This document shows, piece by piece, positions 42,269-53,549 of a stretch of DNA of 64,000 nucleotides. The first letter of the stretch is position 1; every line of letters starts with the position of its first letter. Origin of the DNA: Streptomyces genisteinicus (GTDB lineage: Bacteria; Actinomycetota; Actinomycetes; Streptomycetales; Streptomycetaceae); contig NZ_CP060825.1 of assembly GCF_014489615.1 (NCBI RefSeq), positions 916,001-980,000 on the forward strand, given 5' to 3'. The notes beneath the pieces are model-generated. The model was not told the origin of the DNA and ran no database searches. It was given only the letters and a program-made list of their open reading frames with translations. Position numbers and translations under genes: made by a program.

Positions 42269-43081
42269 CTACGGCGTGGGCAGCCAGCCCACCTTGCCCG
42301 CCAGCAGCCCGTAGCCCACGAAGGCCACGATGTCGAGCAGCGCGTGCGCCGCCACCAGCGGGCCGACGCGGCCCCAGCGCCGGTAGAGCAGCACGAAGAC
42401 GACGCCCATCACCATGTTGCCGACGAACCCGCCGATGCCCTGGTAGAGGTGGTAGGAACCGCGCAGCACCGAGCTCGCCGCGAGGGCCGCCATCGGCGAC
42501 CAGCCCAGCTGGTCCAGCCTTCGCAGCAGGTAACCGACCACGATCACCTCCTCCACCACGGAGTTCTGCACGGCGGAGAGGATGAGCACCGGGTACTTCC
42601 ACCACACGTCCGGCAGGTTCTCCGGCACCACCGTGAGGTTGAACCCCGCCGCCCGTACCACGAGGTAGAACGCCAGCCCGGCGCTGCCGATGCCGGCGGC
42701 GACGAGAGTGCCGCGGCCGAGGTCGGACCACGGCCGGCGCAGGTCGAAGCCGATCATGCCGAGCCCCGCCCGCTCCCTGGTCAGCAGATGGGCGACGAGC
42801 GCCACCGGCACCAGCGCGCTGGCGATGCCGAAGAGCTGCCAGGCGAGATCGAGCCATGGCCGCCCCGGCGCGTGCGAACCGTTCAGCGTCGCCGCCTGGT
42901 CCGCGAGACCGCCCGGTCTCGTCACCGACCCGATGAAGCTGATCAGGGCCGAGAGGGCGCTCGCCCCGAGGGACAGCGCCAGTACGAGCAGTGTCTCGGA
43001 CCGCAAGGTCCGCCGTGACAGCCCCTCCTGGGGAAGAGATCCAGCCACTCCTCCGGCCTCTGCCTGCACACCTGCCTCCAC
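42269..43081 (-). CDS. CPBP family intramembrane glutamic endopeptidase
   Basis: A 270-residue polytopic membrane protein of the CAAX protease/bacteriocin-processing (ABI) family. The three active-site motifs are present: SVVEEVIVVGYLLRRL (EExxxR-like, near 170), RGSYHLYQG (near 207) and HALLDIVAFVG (near 246). It probably cleaves a membrane-embedded or lipid-modified peptide, but the substrate is unknown. Starts at 43081, on the strand opposite the VWA gene. Confidence 0.92.
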   Translation of the reverse strand: MEAGVQAEAGGVAGSLPQEGLSRRTLRSETLLVLALSLGASALSALISFIGSVTRPGGLADQAATLNGSHAPGRPWLDLAWQLFGIASALVPVALVAHLLTRERAGLGMIGFDLRRPWSDLGRGTLVAAGIGSAGLAFYLVVRAAGFNLTVVPENLPDVWWKYPVLILSAVQNSVVEEVIVVGYLLRRLDQLGWSPMAALAASSVLRGSYHLYQGIGGFVGNMVMGVVFVLLYRRWGRVGPLVAAHALLDIVAFVGYGLLAGKVGWLPTP

Positions 43082-43242
43082 TTCGGTATTCGGCTCTCAT
43101 CCCCGTCCACGCCCCGCTAGGGTCTCGAAAACAGGTGCGAAGATCGCGTGCGACAGGCCGGGGACTCACGTCGTCGCGACGGCGCGAGTCCCTTTCTCGC
43201 TCCTCGGTCCCTCGCACATCGCACGAGGAGGAGCACCACCGC

Positions 43243-45039
43243 ATGGGACGTCACAGCTTGCCCGACGCCGCCACGACGGACGACACCAGGTCCCGTCCCC
43301 GGGTGCGCCGCCGCACGGTGGCCGTCGCCGCCTCCCTGGTGCTGGCGGTCGCGGCGGGCACCGGCGCGGCCGTCCGGACCGGTCTGCTGTCCTTCCCGGA
43401 CTCCTGTGCCGACGATGCGGTGCGCATCGACCTCGCGGCCTCCCCCGACATCGCGCCTGTCGTGCGCGCGGCGGCCGACCGGGCCCGCGCCGGGGGCGTC
43501 CGCTCCGACGGGCAGTGCATGGACGTGCGCGTCGTGGCGCGGCACAACCACGAGGTCGCGGAGCTGCTGGCCACCGGGTCCAACAGCCCGGACTACGAGG
43601 TGTGGCTGCCGGACTCCGCGGTCTGGGCCGACCGCGTGCAGACCACCGGCGACGGCGTCCCGCTGACCCCCGCGGGCAACATCGCGCTCTCGCCCGTGAC
43701 GTTCGCCGCCGTCGCCGAGGCCGGGGAGGGGCTCGGCTGGCCGGACAGGACGTACACCTGGGCGGAGCTCAGCTCCGCCGCCACCTCGTCGGAGCGGCTG
43801 CGCCTCGGGTCCGGCGACCCCGCGCGCAGCGCCACCGGGCTGCTCGCCCTCACCGCCGTGGCCGGCTCGGCGCGGGGTTCCGGCAGCGGGTCGGACACCG
43901 CCGTGGCGGCCGCCGCGAAGGCCCTCTCCCAGCGGGTCGCGGACACCGACACCGCGGCGGCCGCGACGCTGGCACGGGCCGAGTCCGGCGAGGCGGCCGG
44001 CGACCCGGCGCGCAACCAGGCGGTCTTCCTGTCGGAGCAGGCGGCCTTCGCGTACAACAAGGGCGCCGGTCAGGACATACCGGATCTCCGCCTCTTCTAC
44101 CCGTCCGACGCGTCGCCCGCGCTGGACTTCCCCTACGAGCTCGTCGACGAGACCTCGCTCAGCACCGACGAGAGCCGGGCGGCCACCCGCTTCATGGCCC
44201 TGCTCGCGGAGCCCGCCTCCCGCCGGGCCCTCACCGCCGCCGGATTCCGGGCCCCGGACCAGGAGGTCCCCGAGGCACTCGTCGCCGCCGCCGGCGGCCG
44301 CGCGCCCCAGCCGTTCGCCGACCGCGGCGACACGTCGGGCGCCCTGCCCTCGGACGTCCTCCAGCAGACCCTCGGCATGTGGACGATCACCGTGCAGAGC
44401 GCCCGTCTCACCACCGTCGTCGACGTCTCGGGCTCCATGCAGACCCCCGTGCCCGGCCGGGGCATGCAGTCCCGGATCGACGTCACACGGGAGACCCTGC
44501 GGCAGGCGCTGGCGAACTTCACGCCCGAGGACGAGATCGGCCTCTGGGAGTTCGCCACCGGTCTCGACGGCAGCCGGGACTACCGCGAGCTGGTGCCGAC
44601 CGACCCGCTGGGCCCCGTCGGCGCGTCCGGCTCCCAGCGCGCCCGGCTCACCCGGGCGTTCGATGACCTGGCGGCGGTGCCCAACGGCGCGACGGGGCTG
44701 TACGACACGACGCTGGCGGTGTTCCGGCAGGCGCAGGACGGCTATGTGAAGGACAAGTTCAACGCTCTCGTCGTGCTCACCGACGGCTCCAACCAGGACC
44801 GGCTCAGCATCTCGCGCAGCGCCCTCATCGCCGAGCTGGAGAAGCTGGACGACCCGAACGCCCCCGTACCGCTGATCGCGATCGCGATCGGCCCCGACGC
44901 CGATCTCGACGAACTCGTGGAGATCGCCGACGCCACCGGCGGCGCCGCCTACCAGGTCAGCGACCCCGCGGAGATCGAGGCGGTCATCCTGAAGGCGATC
45001 ATGACCGTGGGACAGAAGAGCCGCGCACCGCAGGAGTGA
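43243..45039 (+). CDS. substrate-binding-like plus von Willebrand factor A domain protein
   Basis: A 598-residue extracellular membrane-anchored protein. A basic N-terminus and one hydrophobic helix (about 25-46) are followed by a periplasmic-binding-like domain (about 60-350: DIAPVVRAAADRARAGG, VWLPDSAVWADR, FLSEQAAFAYN) and a VWA domain from about 388 with an intact MIDAS motif DVSGSM (394-399) and VVLTDGSNQD near 510. VWA domains mediate metal-dependent protein contacts. GAGGAGGAG precedes the ATG. The gene stands alone and its ligand is unknown. A GC hairpin (45061-45087) separates it from the convergent next gene. Confidence 0.88.
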   Translation: MGRHSLPDAATTDDTRSRPRVRRRTVAVAASLVLAVAAGTGAAVRTGLLSFPDSCADDAVRIDLAASPDIAPVVRAAADRARAGGVRSDGQCMDVRVVARHNHEVAELLATGSNSPDYEVWLPDSAVWADRVQTTGDGVPLTPAGNIALSPVTFAAVAEAGEGLGWPDRTYTWAELSSAATSSERLRLGSGDPARSATGLLALTAVAGSARGSGSGSDTAVAAAAKALSQRVADTDTAAAATLARAESGEAAGDPARNQAVFLSEQAAFAYNKGAGQDIPDLRLFYPSDASPALDFPYELVDETSLSTDESRAATRFMALLAEPASRRALTAAGFRAPDQEVPEALVAAAGGRAPQPFADRGDTSGALPSDVLQQTLGMWTITVQSARLTTVVDVSGSMQTPVPGRGMQSRIDVTRETLRQALANFTPEDEIGLWEFATGLDGSRDYRELVPTDPLGPVGASGSQRARLTRAFDDLAAVPNGATGLYDTTLAVFRQAQDGYVKDKFNALVVLTDGSNQDRLSISRSALIAELEKLDDPNAPVPLIAIAIGPDADLDELVEIADATGGAAYQVSDPAEIEAVILKAIMTVGQKSRAPQE

Positions 45040-45085
45040 CGGCCCCGGCCCCTCGGCCCCGACCGCGCGCACGCCGCCGGCGCGG

Positions 45086-46594
45086 TCACCCGCCCGTACC
45101 GGGGAAGCCCACCTCCCAGGTGTGCACCGGACGGCCCTCACGCATCAGTTCGCTGTAGCGCCGCGTCGTGGCCGCGAGGGCGGCGTCGCGCGCCAGGCCC
45201 GCCTCCAGGGCCCGGTGGAAGGTGTCCGCCTGCCAGGAGGCGCCGTTGACCCTGCGGCGGCAGCGCTCCTCGATGATCCCGAGGTACAGGTCACGGTCGG
45301 CCGGTTCGATGTTCCACGCGTCGAGGCCGGCCGCGGCGAGCGGCAGCAGTTCGTCGCGGACCAGTGTGACGACGGGCACCGTGGTGATCCCGCCGCGTCC
45401 CGGACGCGGCCACTCCAGCTCGGCGTCGATGCCGTACCGGCAGGCCGTGTCGAAGTTCCGGTGGGCCGCCTCGAAGGGCAGCCGGGACCACACGGGGCGG
45501 GCGTCCTCGGCGAGCGCGCGCACCAGTCCGTAGTAGAAGGCCGCGTTGGCGATCACGTCCGCCACCGTGGGCCCGGCGGGCAGCACCCGGTTCTCCACGC
45601 GCAGATGGGGCACCCCGTCGACCACCTCGTAGACCGGGCGGTTCCACCGGTAGATCGTCCCGTTGTGCAGGACGAGCTCATGCAGCCCGGGCACCCCGCC
45701 CTCGTCGAGCACCCGCAGCGGGTCCTCGTCGTTGTGCATGGGCAGCAGCGGCGGGAAGTAGCGCAGGTTCTCCTCGAAGAGGTCGTACGCCGAGTCCACC
45801 CACCGCTCGCCGAACCAGGTCCTCGGGCGCACGCCCTGCGCCCGCAGCTCGGGCGGCCGGGTGTCGGTGGCCTGCTCGAACAGCGGCGGCCGGGACTCGC
45901 GCCACAGCTCCTTGCCGAACAGGAAGGGCGAGTTGGCGCCGACGGCGACCTGGACGGCGGCCACCGCCTGCGCCGCGTTCCAGACGTCGGCGAAGCGGGA
46001 GGGCGTCACCTGGAGATGCAACTGGACGGAGGTGCAGGCGGATTCGGGGGCGATCGACGAGGAGGTGGAGCTGAGCGTCTCGACCCCCGATATGTCGAGG
46101 GTGAAGTCCTCGCCGCGGGCGGCGACGATCTGGTCGTTGAGGAGGGTGTAGCGGTCGGCGTCGGAGAGGTTCGCGGAAACCAGGTCCCCTTCTCCGAGGG
46201 TCGGGAGGATTCCGATCATCACGATCCCCGAGTCCGCCTCGGACGCCTTGCGTTCGGCATATCCGAGGCCGGTCCGCAACTCCTCGGCCAGCTGATCGAG
46301 AACGTGTCCGTCGAGCCGGTGCGGAGCGATGTTCACTTCCAGATTGAACATTCCGAGCTCCGTCTGGAAATCACTGCTCGCGATGCGCGAGAGCACTTCC
46401 GCATTCACCATCCTCGGCATGCCGTCGGCTCCCGCGAGATTCAACTCGATCTCCAGGCCCATGAGATTACGTGGCCTGTCGAACCTCTTCTCCGCCAGCA
46501 GCCTCGCAAGTCCCTCCAGGCACTGCTGCAGCTTGTGCCTGTACCGCTGACGATCGGACAGACCGAATCCGCCCGCCACGGCCTTCTCCCCCAT
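45086..46594 (-). CDS. glutamate-cysteine ligase (GCS2) family protein
   Basis: A 502-residue carboxylate-amine ligase of the GCS2/YbdK type: NLMGLEIELNLAGADGMPRMVN near 41-62, NLEVNIAPHRL near 79, then SVQLHLQVTPSRFADVWNAAQAVAAVQVAVGANSPFLFGKELW, and MHNDEDPLRVLD. Related proteins couple glutamate to an amine with ATP. Actinobacteria make mycothiol rather than glutathione, and in this branch the true substrate is not known. The ATG at 46594 has AGGAGGGA upstream; the frame extends further without support. Confidence 0.88.
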   Translation of the reverse strand: MGEKAVAGGFGLSDRQRYRHKLQQCLEGLARLLAEKRFDRPRNLMGLEIELNLAGADGMPRMVNAEVLSRIASSDFQTELGMFNLEVNIAPHRLDGHVLDQLAEELRTGLGYAERKASEADSGIVMIGILPTLGEGDLVSANLSDADRYTLLNDQIVAARGEDFTLDISGVETLSSTSSSIAPESACTSVQLHLQVTPSRFADVWNAAQAVAAVQVAVGANSPFLFGKELWRESRPPLFEQATDTRPPELRAQGVRPRTWFGERWVDSAYDLFEENLRYFPPLLPMHNDEDPLRVLDEGGVPGLHELVLHNGTIYRWNRPVYEVVDGVPHLRVENRVLPAGPTVADVIANAAFYYGLVRALAEDARPVWSRLPFEAAHRNFDTACRYGIDAELEWPRPGRGGITTVPVVTLVRDELLPLAAAGLDAWNIEPADRDLYLGIIEERCRRRVNGASWQADTFHRALEAGLARDAALAATTRRYSELMREGRPVHTWEVGFPGTGG

Positions 46595-46730
46595 CGAAGC
46601 GTCCCTCCTCGGCTGGGCGTCCCACGCGGCGTGGGCCGCTCGTTTCACGGACGATAATGCCCAGACTCTTTGATCCGTAACGTCCCCGGAGCAGGTCCGG
46701 TGCGGATAGGCTGGAGTCAGCCCCCGGCAG

Positions 46731-46756
46731 GCACATTCCAGCGGCACATTCCAGCG
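46731..46756. repeat. 13-bp tandem duplication
   Basis: The unit gcacattccagcg occurs twice in direct succession (46731-46743 and 46744-46756). Confidence 0.8.
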
Positions 46757-46941
46757 GGAGACGCCGGGGTCATTTTCACCGTGTGTGCGTGGCGTATAAC
46801 ACGGACGGATTTCGGCCTACCGCGCCGCCTGGAAAACCGCAGGCCATGCACGGATCGCGACGCAACTGCCCCGGTAAGGAACCCGTCCCGGGGACCGGTA
46901 TTCGCCTTGCGGGAAATGCGCGCGACGGCTAGCGGAAACAT

Positions 46942-46955
46942 CGTGTGAACACACG
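46942..46955. promoter_or_regulatory. palindrome CGTGTG-aa-CACACG upstream of the 47087 gene
   Basis: A perfect 6+6 dyad immediately before a TATAAA-like box (46960-46965), about 130 bp ahead of the ATG. The position suggests an operator or activator site; the regulator is unknown. Confidence 0.5.
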
Positions 46956-47086
46956 TCGTATAAACTCCGCTGACGGGCCGACAGTCGGCGCCCGGCGGTC
47001 TTCCCGGCCCCGCGCGGCCCCCATGCCGACAGCGCCGTCCGCACCTCCCCGCATCACCGTGTCTCCTGAGTGAGAGGCGACCCACC

Positions 47087-47683
47087 ATGCCGCTGCATGT
47101 CCTTTCGGCCCCCGCGCCCGCCCTGCGCAGCGTTCTCGCAGCACTCGGCAGCCCCACGGCAGTCCGTGAGGCTCCGACCCCCGCTCTGCGGTCCGTCCAG
47201 GGACCGCTGAGCCCCGAGCTCCCGCTTCCGGTCCATGTGCTCGACCGTGTCGTCCCCAGCGACGGCACACCGGTCACCCGGCTCGCCGGCTGGAGATTCC
47301 TGATCCGCGGCGGAGAGGGCGTCGTCGCCGCCGCGGACACGGTCCCGACCGCCGGCGGATGGGCCTTCTCGCACTTCTTCGAGGGGCCCTACCTGGCGTC
47401 GACGGAGCTGGCGCTGCGCCAGGCCGAGTCCACCGGAGCCCAGGGCCAGCCCCGGCTGCTGTCCGTGCCGGAGCTCTACATGCTGACGCTGTGGCTGCAC
47501 GCCGACGCCGACGCCGACCCGGAAGGGGGCAGTCTCCATCCGGCCGACATCCTGGTGCCGCTGGCACCCGCGCCGCCCGGGATCGCGGCCCATCTGCCCC
47601 GCCGGGCGGCCGATCTGCTGCCCCTGCTGACGCTGCGGCTCGCACCGGCGGCACCCGCGCTCCTCGACTCCCCCGCCGCCTGA
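47087..47683 (+). CDS. conserved hypothetical protein (198 aa)
   Basis: A soluble protein without signal peptide or membrane helix. Features visible: an Ala/Pro-rich N-terminal third, then LPVHVLDRVVPSDGTPVTRLAGWRFLIRGGEGVVAAADT, FSHFFEGPYLASTELALRQAE and LSVPELYMLTLWLHADADAD. It looks like a Streptomyces lineage protein; I do not recognise a family and cannot assign a function. Its start lies about 120 bp after a likely promoter and a 13-bp hairpin (47697-47726) follows the stop. Confidence 0.7.
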   Translation: MPLHVLSAPAPALRSVLAALGSPTAVREAPTPALRSVQGPLSPELPLPVHVLDRVVPSDGTPVTRLAGWRFLIRGGEGVVAAADTVPTAGGWAFSHFFEGPYLASTELALRQAESTGAQGQPRLLSVPELYMLTLWLHADADADPEGGSLHPADILVPLAPAPPGIAAHLPRRAADLLPLLTLRLAPAAPALLDSPAA

Positions 47684-47982
47684 ACCGTCCTGCCCCACGC
47701 CCCGCGACCGCCCGGTCGCGGGGCGTACTGGTGCCCGGACCATGCCCCGAAGTGACTAGCCCCTTGTGACCACGGCCAACCCCCCGAAAGGACGGCACGG
47801 CCGGGCTGAACCGTCCTCGTGGGTGACGCGTCATCAATCAGTAGGAAGAGCTGCTGTGAAATCCCTGCGGAACGACCTCCGCAGGGGAACACTGGAACCG
47901 GACCGACAGATACGGGGGGGCGGCCATGAACACCTCATCGAGCCGCAGCACACTCACCACGACACAGCGAAAGAACCCGCCC
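47684..47982. other. intergenic leader of the DUF5999 gene
   Basis: 299 bp. After the terminator at 47697-47726, a second hairpin with 8-bp arms CCCTGCGG/CCGCAGGG (47863-47870 and 47879-47886) lies upstream of the small gene. This could be part of a structured 5' leader. No gene is supported, although short open frames overlap the start of the next gene. Confidence 0.45.
47697..47726 (+). terminator. terminator hairpin
   Basis: Perfect 13-bp stem (47697-47709 with 47714-47726), GCCC loop, 13 bases after the stop at 47683. Confidence 0.75.
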
Positions 47983-48189
47983 ATGTGCCAGCACCAGCCA
48001 GAGTGTCCGACAGCCGACTCCGCCGACCGGGAGGCGGCCCGCCTGGTGGCCCACCACCCGGAACAGGGCTGGAGCCTTCTGTGCAACGGGGTGCTTCTCT
48101 TCGAGGACACGGGTGAACTGCTGCCCGACGGGCAGGTCATCGCACCGCGCAGGCCGCTCGAGGCCACTCACGTGGTCACGGCGGCCTGA
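47983..48189 (+). CDS. DUF5999 family small protein
   Basis: 68 residues if it starts at the ATG at 47983 (MCQHQPECPTADSADREAAR). The family core WSLLCNGVLLFEDTGELLPDGQVIAPRRP is present, followed by the terminal HVVTAA. These small proteins with an N-terminal CxxxxxC are widespread in Streptomyces and of unknown function. An in-frame ATG at 47926 would add 19 residues and is preceded by a run of G; I prefer 47983 because members of the family that I remember begin with MCQHQ. Confidence 0.8.
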   Translation: MCQHQPECPTADSADREAARLVAHHPEQGWSLLCNGVLLFEDTGELLPDGQVIAPRRPLEATHVVTAA

Positions 48190-48290
48190 CGCGCCTCCCG
48201 AGCGGAGCGTGATCCCCGCCCGGGAACCGGCACCGCCGGGGTACGACGAGGGGCCGGCCCGGAGAGAACTCCGCACCGGCCCCGACGCAT

Positions 48291-48313
48291 GTCCCCGGCC
48301 GTCGGCCGGGGAC
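48291..48313. terminator. bidirectional terminator between DUF5999 and gcvP
   Basis: Perfect 10-bp stem (48291-48300 with 48304-48313), 3-nt loop, 11 bases beyond the gcvP stop. Confidence 0.7.
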
Positions 48314-48323
48314 CCGCCGCCCG

Positions 48324-51209
<2,886 letters not shown>

Positions 51210-51278
51210 GTGGGAGGCCTCCTGGTCTAGTACGACCTGCGAGGGGCATCACGACGCGGATGCCCGGACGGCCTCCCC

Positions 51279-51486
51279 CTCTGTCATCTCAACCTGAGAG
51301 TTTCACCGGGCCTCACGCGGAGCGCACCGGCTTTCACCGTCGGTGAGAGCGGATGCCGTCCGACGCCCGCTCTGCTTTCCAGAGTGACCTCGTCCGTGCG
51401 GTACAGGGGCCTGAGAGATTCCGGGGAGGATTTGCTCCTTCGGCGCCGCCGGCGGGCTTTCACCGGTGGACTCTCCCGCACGGGGT
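51279..51486 (-). promoter_or_regulatory. tandem glycine riboswitch
   Basis: Read leftward from 51486, the leader contains aptamer 1 (GGGAGAGTCC, then GCGCCGAAGGAGCAAA, then GGAATCTCTCAGGCCCC) and aptamer 2 (CACTCTGGAAAGCAGAGC, then a GACGGTGAAAGCC core, then GTGAAACTCTCAGG), separated by a short linker. These are the conserved blocks of glycine aptamers, with the AGAG/CTCTCAGG pairing in both. About 70 bases remain to the gcvP start for the expression platform. The ON-type response to glycine is established for gcv operons, including actinobacterial ones. Confidence 0.92.
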
Positions 51487-51598
51487 CAACAGCCGCTTGC
51501 CAGGGTACCAGCGTGTCGGCGCCGGTCCCCCGAGTGGCCGACACCTCCGTTGTGCCCTTTTGTAGTGACAGGAGCAGTTGCGACCTGTTGGAGGGACC

Positions 51599-51979
51599 GT
51601 GCAGACCGACATCGATCCGCGCAGCCTGATCGGCCGCAAGGCGTTCGACCGCGACGGCCACAAGATCGGGACCGTCGACGAGGTGTACCTGGACGACGCG
51701 ACCGGCGTCCCCGAGTGGGCGGCCGTGCGCACGGGACTCTTCAGCCGGGACGCCTTCGTCCCCCTCGAACCGAGCGAGATCGTCGACAACGCCCTCCATG
51801 TCCCGTACGAACGCGGCCTGATCAAGGACGCCCCCGACTTCGGCGTCGGCCGCCATCTCTCCCCCGAGCAGGAACTCCAGCTCTACCACCACTACGGCCT
51901 GGACCTCGCGTCCCCGCCGTCGCCCGCGCAGACGTCCGGGGACACGTCCTTCGGCCGGATAGCCGGTCACGAGGACTGA
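51599..51979 (+). CDS. PRC-barrel domain protein
   Basis: A 126-residue soluble protein with a PRC barrel: IDPRSLIGRKAFDRDGHKIGTVDEVYLDDATGVPEWAAVRTGLFSRDAFVPLEPSEI (about 5-62), followed by a short helical region (LSPEQELQLYHHYGLD). PRC barrels act as protein-binding modules, as in RimM or photosynthetic reaction centres; in Streptomyces such small proteins are of unknown, often stress-linked, role. The GTG at 51599 has GGAGGG just upstream. It is divergent from gcvP, with the riboswitch in between on the other strand. Confidence 0.85.
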   Translation: MQTDIDPRSLIGRKAFDRDGHKIGTVDEVYLDDATGVPEWAAVRTGLFSRDAFVPLEPSEIVDNALHVPYERGLIKDAPDFGVGRHLSPEQELQLYHHYGLDLASPPSPAQTSGDTSFGRIAGHED

Positions 51980-52027
51980 CCCGGTCCCGACCCGCAGCGG
52001 CGCCCGTCGCTCAGGTCGCGCACGGTC

Positions 52028-53467
52028 TCAGCCGTGGCGTGCGGCGGCCGGACCGCCGGCGCCCTCCGGCTCCCCGCTCCCCGCCGCGGGCTGCGCCCCG
52101 ACGAGCGGCAGCGGCTCGGACGGCTCAAGGGCCTCGTCGTCCACGCGGAAGGTGCGCACCCGGCCCGGCTGCGATCCGGGCACCTCGAAGCGCACGGTCA
52201 CCCTGCCCACGCCGCTGCCCTGGACCCAGCCGGGCCCGTGCTCGGCGTGCCGCACGTCCTGTCCCGCGGACCAGTGCCGCCGGGCGGGCGGCTCCGGCTC
52301 CTCCGGCCCGCCCGGATCCGGCGCCGGTGCCCCCGGGTCCGCGCGCCGGTCCTCCGGACCGTCACCGGCCGCCGGCTCCGGCTCCCCTAGCACGGCGGCG
52401 GACTGGGCGAACAGGTCCTCCTGGGTGTAGTCGGCGAGTCCGGTGACACCGACGCCGAGCAGCCGGACTCCCCCGGTGGTGTCCACGGCCTCCAGCAGCC
52501 GGCCCGCCGCCTCCCGCACCACGGCCGGGTCGTCGGTCGGCCCGCGCAGCGTCTCGGACCTGGTCAGCGTGGAGAAGTCGTACCGCCGGACCTTCAGCAC
52601 GATGGTGCGCCCCGAGTGGCCGCCGGCCCGCAGGCGCCGCACGCACCGCTCCGCGAGCCGCTCCACCTCCGTGCGCACCCGGACCCGGTCGTGGAGGTCG
52701 ACGTCGAAGGTGTCCTCGACGGAGACGGACTTGGCGTCCCGCTCGGCGACCACCGGGCGGTCGTCGTGGCCGAGCGCCATCCGGAAGAGCGCCGCCCCGT
52801 GCGCCCTGCCGAGCAGCCGCACGAGCTCGTCCTCGCCGGCTTCGGCGAGATCGGACACCGTGGTCATCCCGGCCCGCCGGAGGTGCTCGCCGGTCGCCGG
52901 GCCCACCCCGGGCAGGGTGCGCACGGTGAGGGGGCCGAGCAGTTCGCGCTCGGTGCCGGGGTCGATGAGGACGAGGCCGTCCGGTTTGGCCTGCTCGGAA
53001 GCGATCTTCGCCAGCATCTTGGACCCCGCGAGTCCCACCGACCCGGTCAGCCCGGTCAGCGCCAGGATGTCGGCGCGCAGCCGCTCACCGGTGGCCCGCG
53101 CGGACGCCGCGTCGCGGGCCGTGCCGCCGGCCTCCAGGTCGACGAAGGCCTCGTCCAGGCTCAGCGGCTCCACCAGCGGCGACAGCCGGCCGAGCAGCTC
53201 CATCACCTGCTCGCTCACCGACCGGTAGAGGGAGAATCGGGGCACCAGATAGGCGGCGTTCGGTGCGAGGCGCCGGGCCTGGGCCGTCGGCATCGCGGAG
53301 TGCACGCCGAAGCGCCGCGCCTCGTAGGAGGCGGTGGCCACCACACCGCGCGGCCCGAGGCCGCCGACGACGACCGCCTTGCCGCGCAGCGACGGCTTCG
53401 CCGCCTGCTCGGCGGCGGCGTAGAAGGCATCCATGTCCAGATGCAGGATCGTCGGCGCGGATCTCAC
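52028..53467 (-). CDS. dinB: DNA polymerase IV (Y-family) with extra C-terminal domain
   Basis: About 479 residues, roughly 100 longer than E. coli Pol IV. The palm acidic residues are in HLDMDAF (D11/D13) and SLDEAF (D105/E106); the thumb helix-hairpin-helix is in LPGVGPATGEHL (185-196); the little finger follows. A beta-clamp motif QEDLF is at 349-353. Beyond it comes an acidic Pro-rich linker (about 357-397) and a small beta domain (398-448: GQDVRHAEHGPGWVQGSGVGRVTVRFE) that resembles the Tudor/SH3-like tail of UvrD-type helicases. The GTG at 53467 matches the usual N-terminus; an in-frame start 30 bases upstream exists. Confidence 0.93.
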   Translation of the reverse strand: MRSAPTILHLDMDAFYAAAEQAAKPSLRGKAVVVGGLGPRGVVATASYEARRFGVHSAMPTAQARRLAPNAAYLVPRFSLYRSVSEQVMELLGRLSPLVEPLSLDEAFVDLEAGGTARDAASARATGERLRADILALTGLTGSVGLAGSKMLAKIASEQAKPDGLVLIDPGTERELLGPLTVRTLPGVGPATGEHLRRAGMTTVSDLAEAGEDELVRLLGRAHGAALFRMALGHDDRPVVAERDAKSVSVEDTFDVDLHDRVRVRTEVERLAERCVRRLRAGGHSGRTIVLKVRRYDFSTLTRSETLRGPTDDPAVVREAAGRLLEAVDTTGGVRLLGVGVTGLADYTQEDLFAQSAAVLGEPEPAAGDGPEDRRADPGAPAPDPGGPEEPEPPARRHWSAGQDVRHAEHGPGWVQGSGVGRVTVRFEVPGSQPGRVRTFRVDDEALEPSEPLPLVGAQPAAGSGEPEGAGGPAAARHG

Positions 53468-53509
53468 ACCACCGATGCTCCCCCACACCACCGACAACGT
53501 CCGCGCCGC

Positions 53510-53548
53510 CGCCTTCCGCGCCGTGCGCGGGCGGCGGCGCGGAAGGCG
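53510..53548 (-). terminator. terminator after the merR gene
   Basis: Perfect 14-bp stem (53510-53523 with 53535-53548), 11-nt loop, starting 1 base after the merR stop and before the dinB gene. Confidence 0.75.
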
Positions 53549-53549
53549 T

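Larger units (their letters stand above)
46595..47086. other. promoter-rich intergenic region
   Basis: 492 bp with no gene and lower GC than the surroundings. It holds a 13-bp tandem duplication (46731-46756), two CGTATAA promoter-like boxes (around 46793 and 46956) and a perfect dyad CGTGTG-aa-CACACG at 46942-46955 just before the second box. It serves the divergent GCS2-like gene and the gene starting at 47087. Confidence 0.55.

Noticed and set aside
47856..48116. GTG-started open frame overlapping the DUF5999 gene in another frame
   Set aside because: Its product is Pro/Gly-rich with no family feature, and the alternative frame encodes a recognisable conserved protein.
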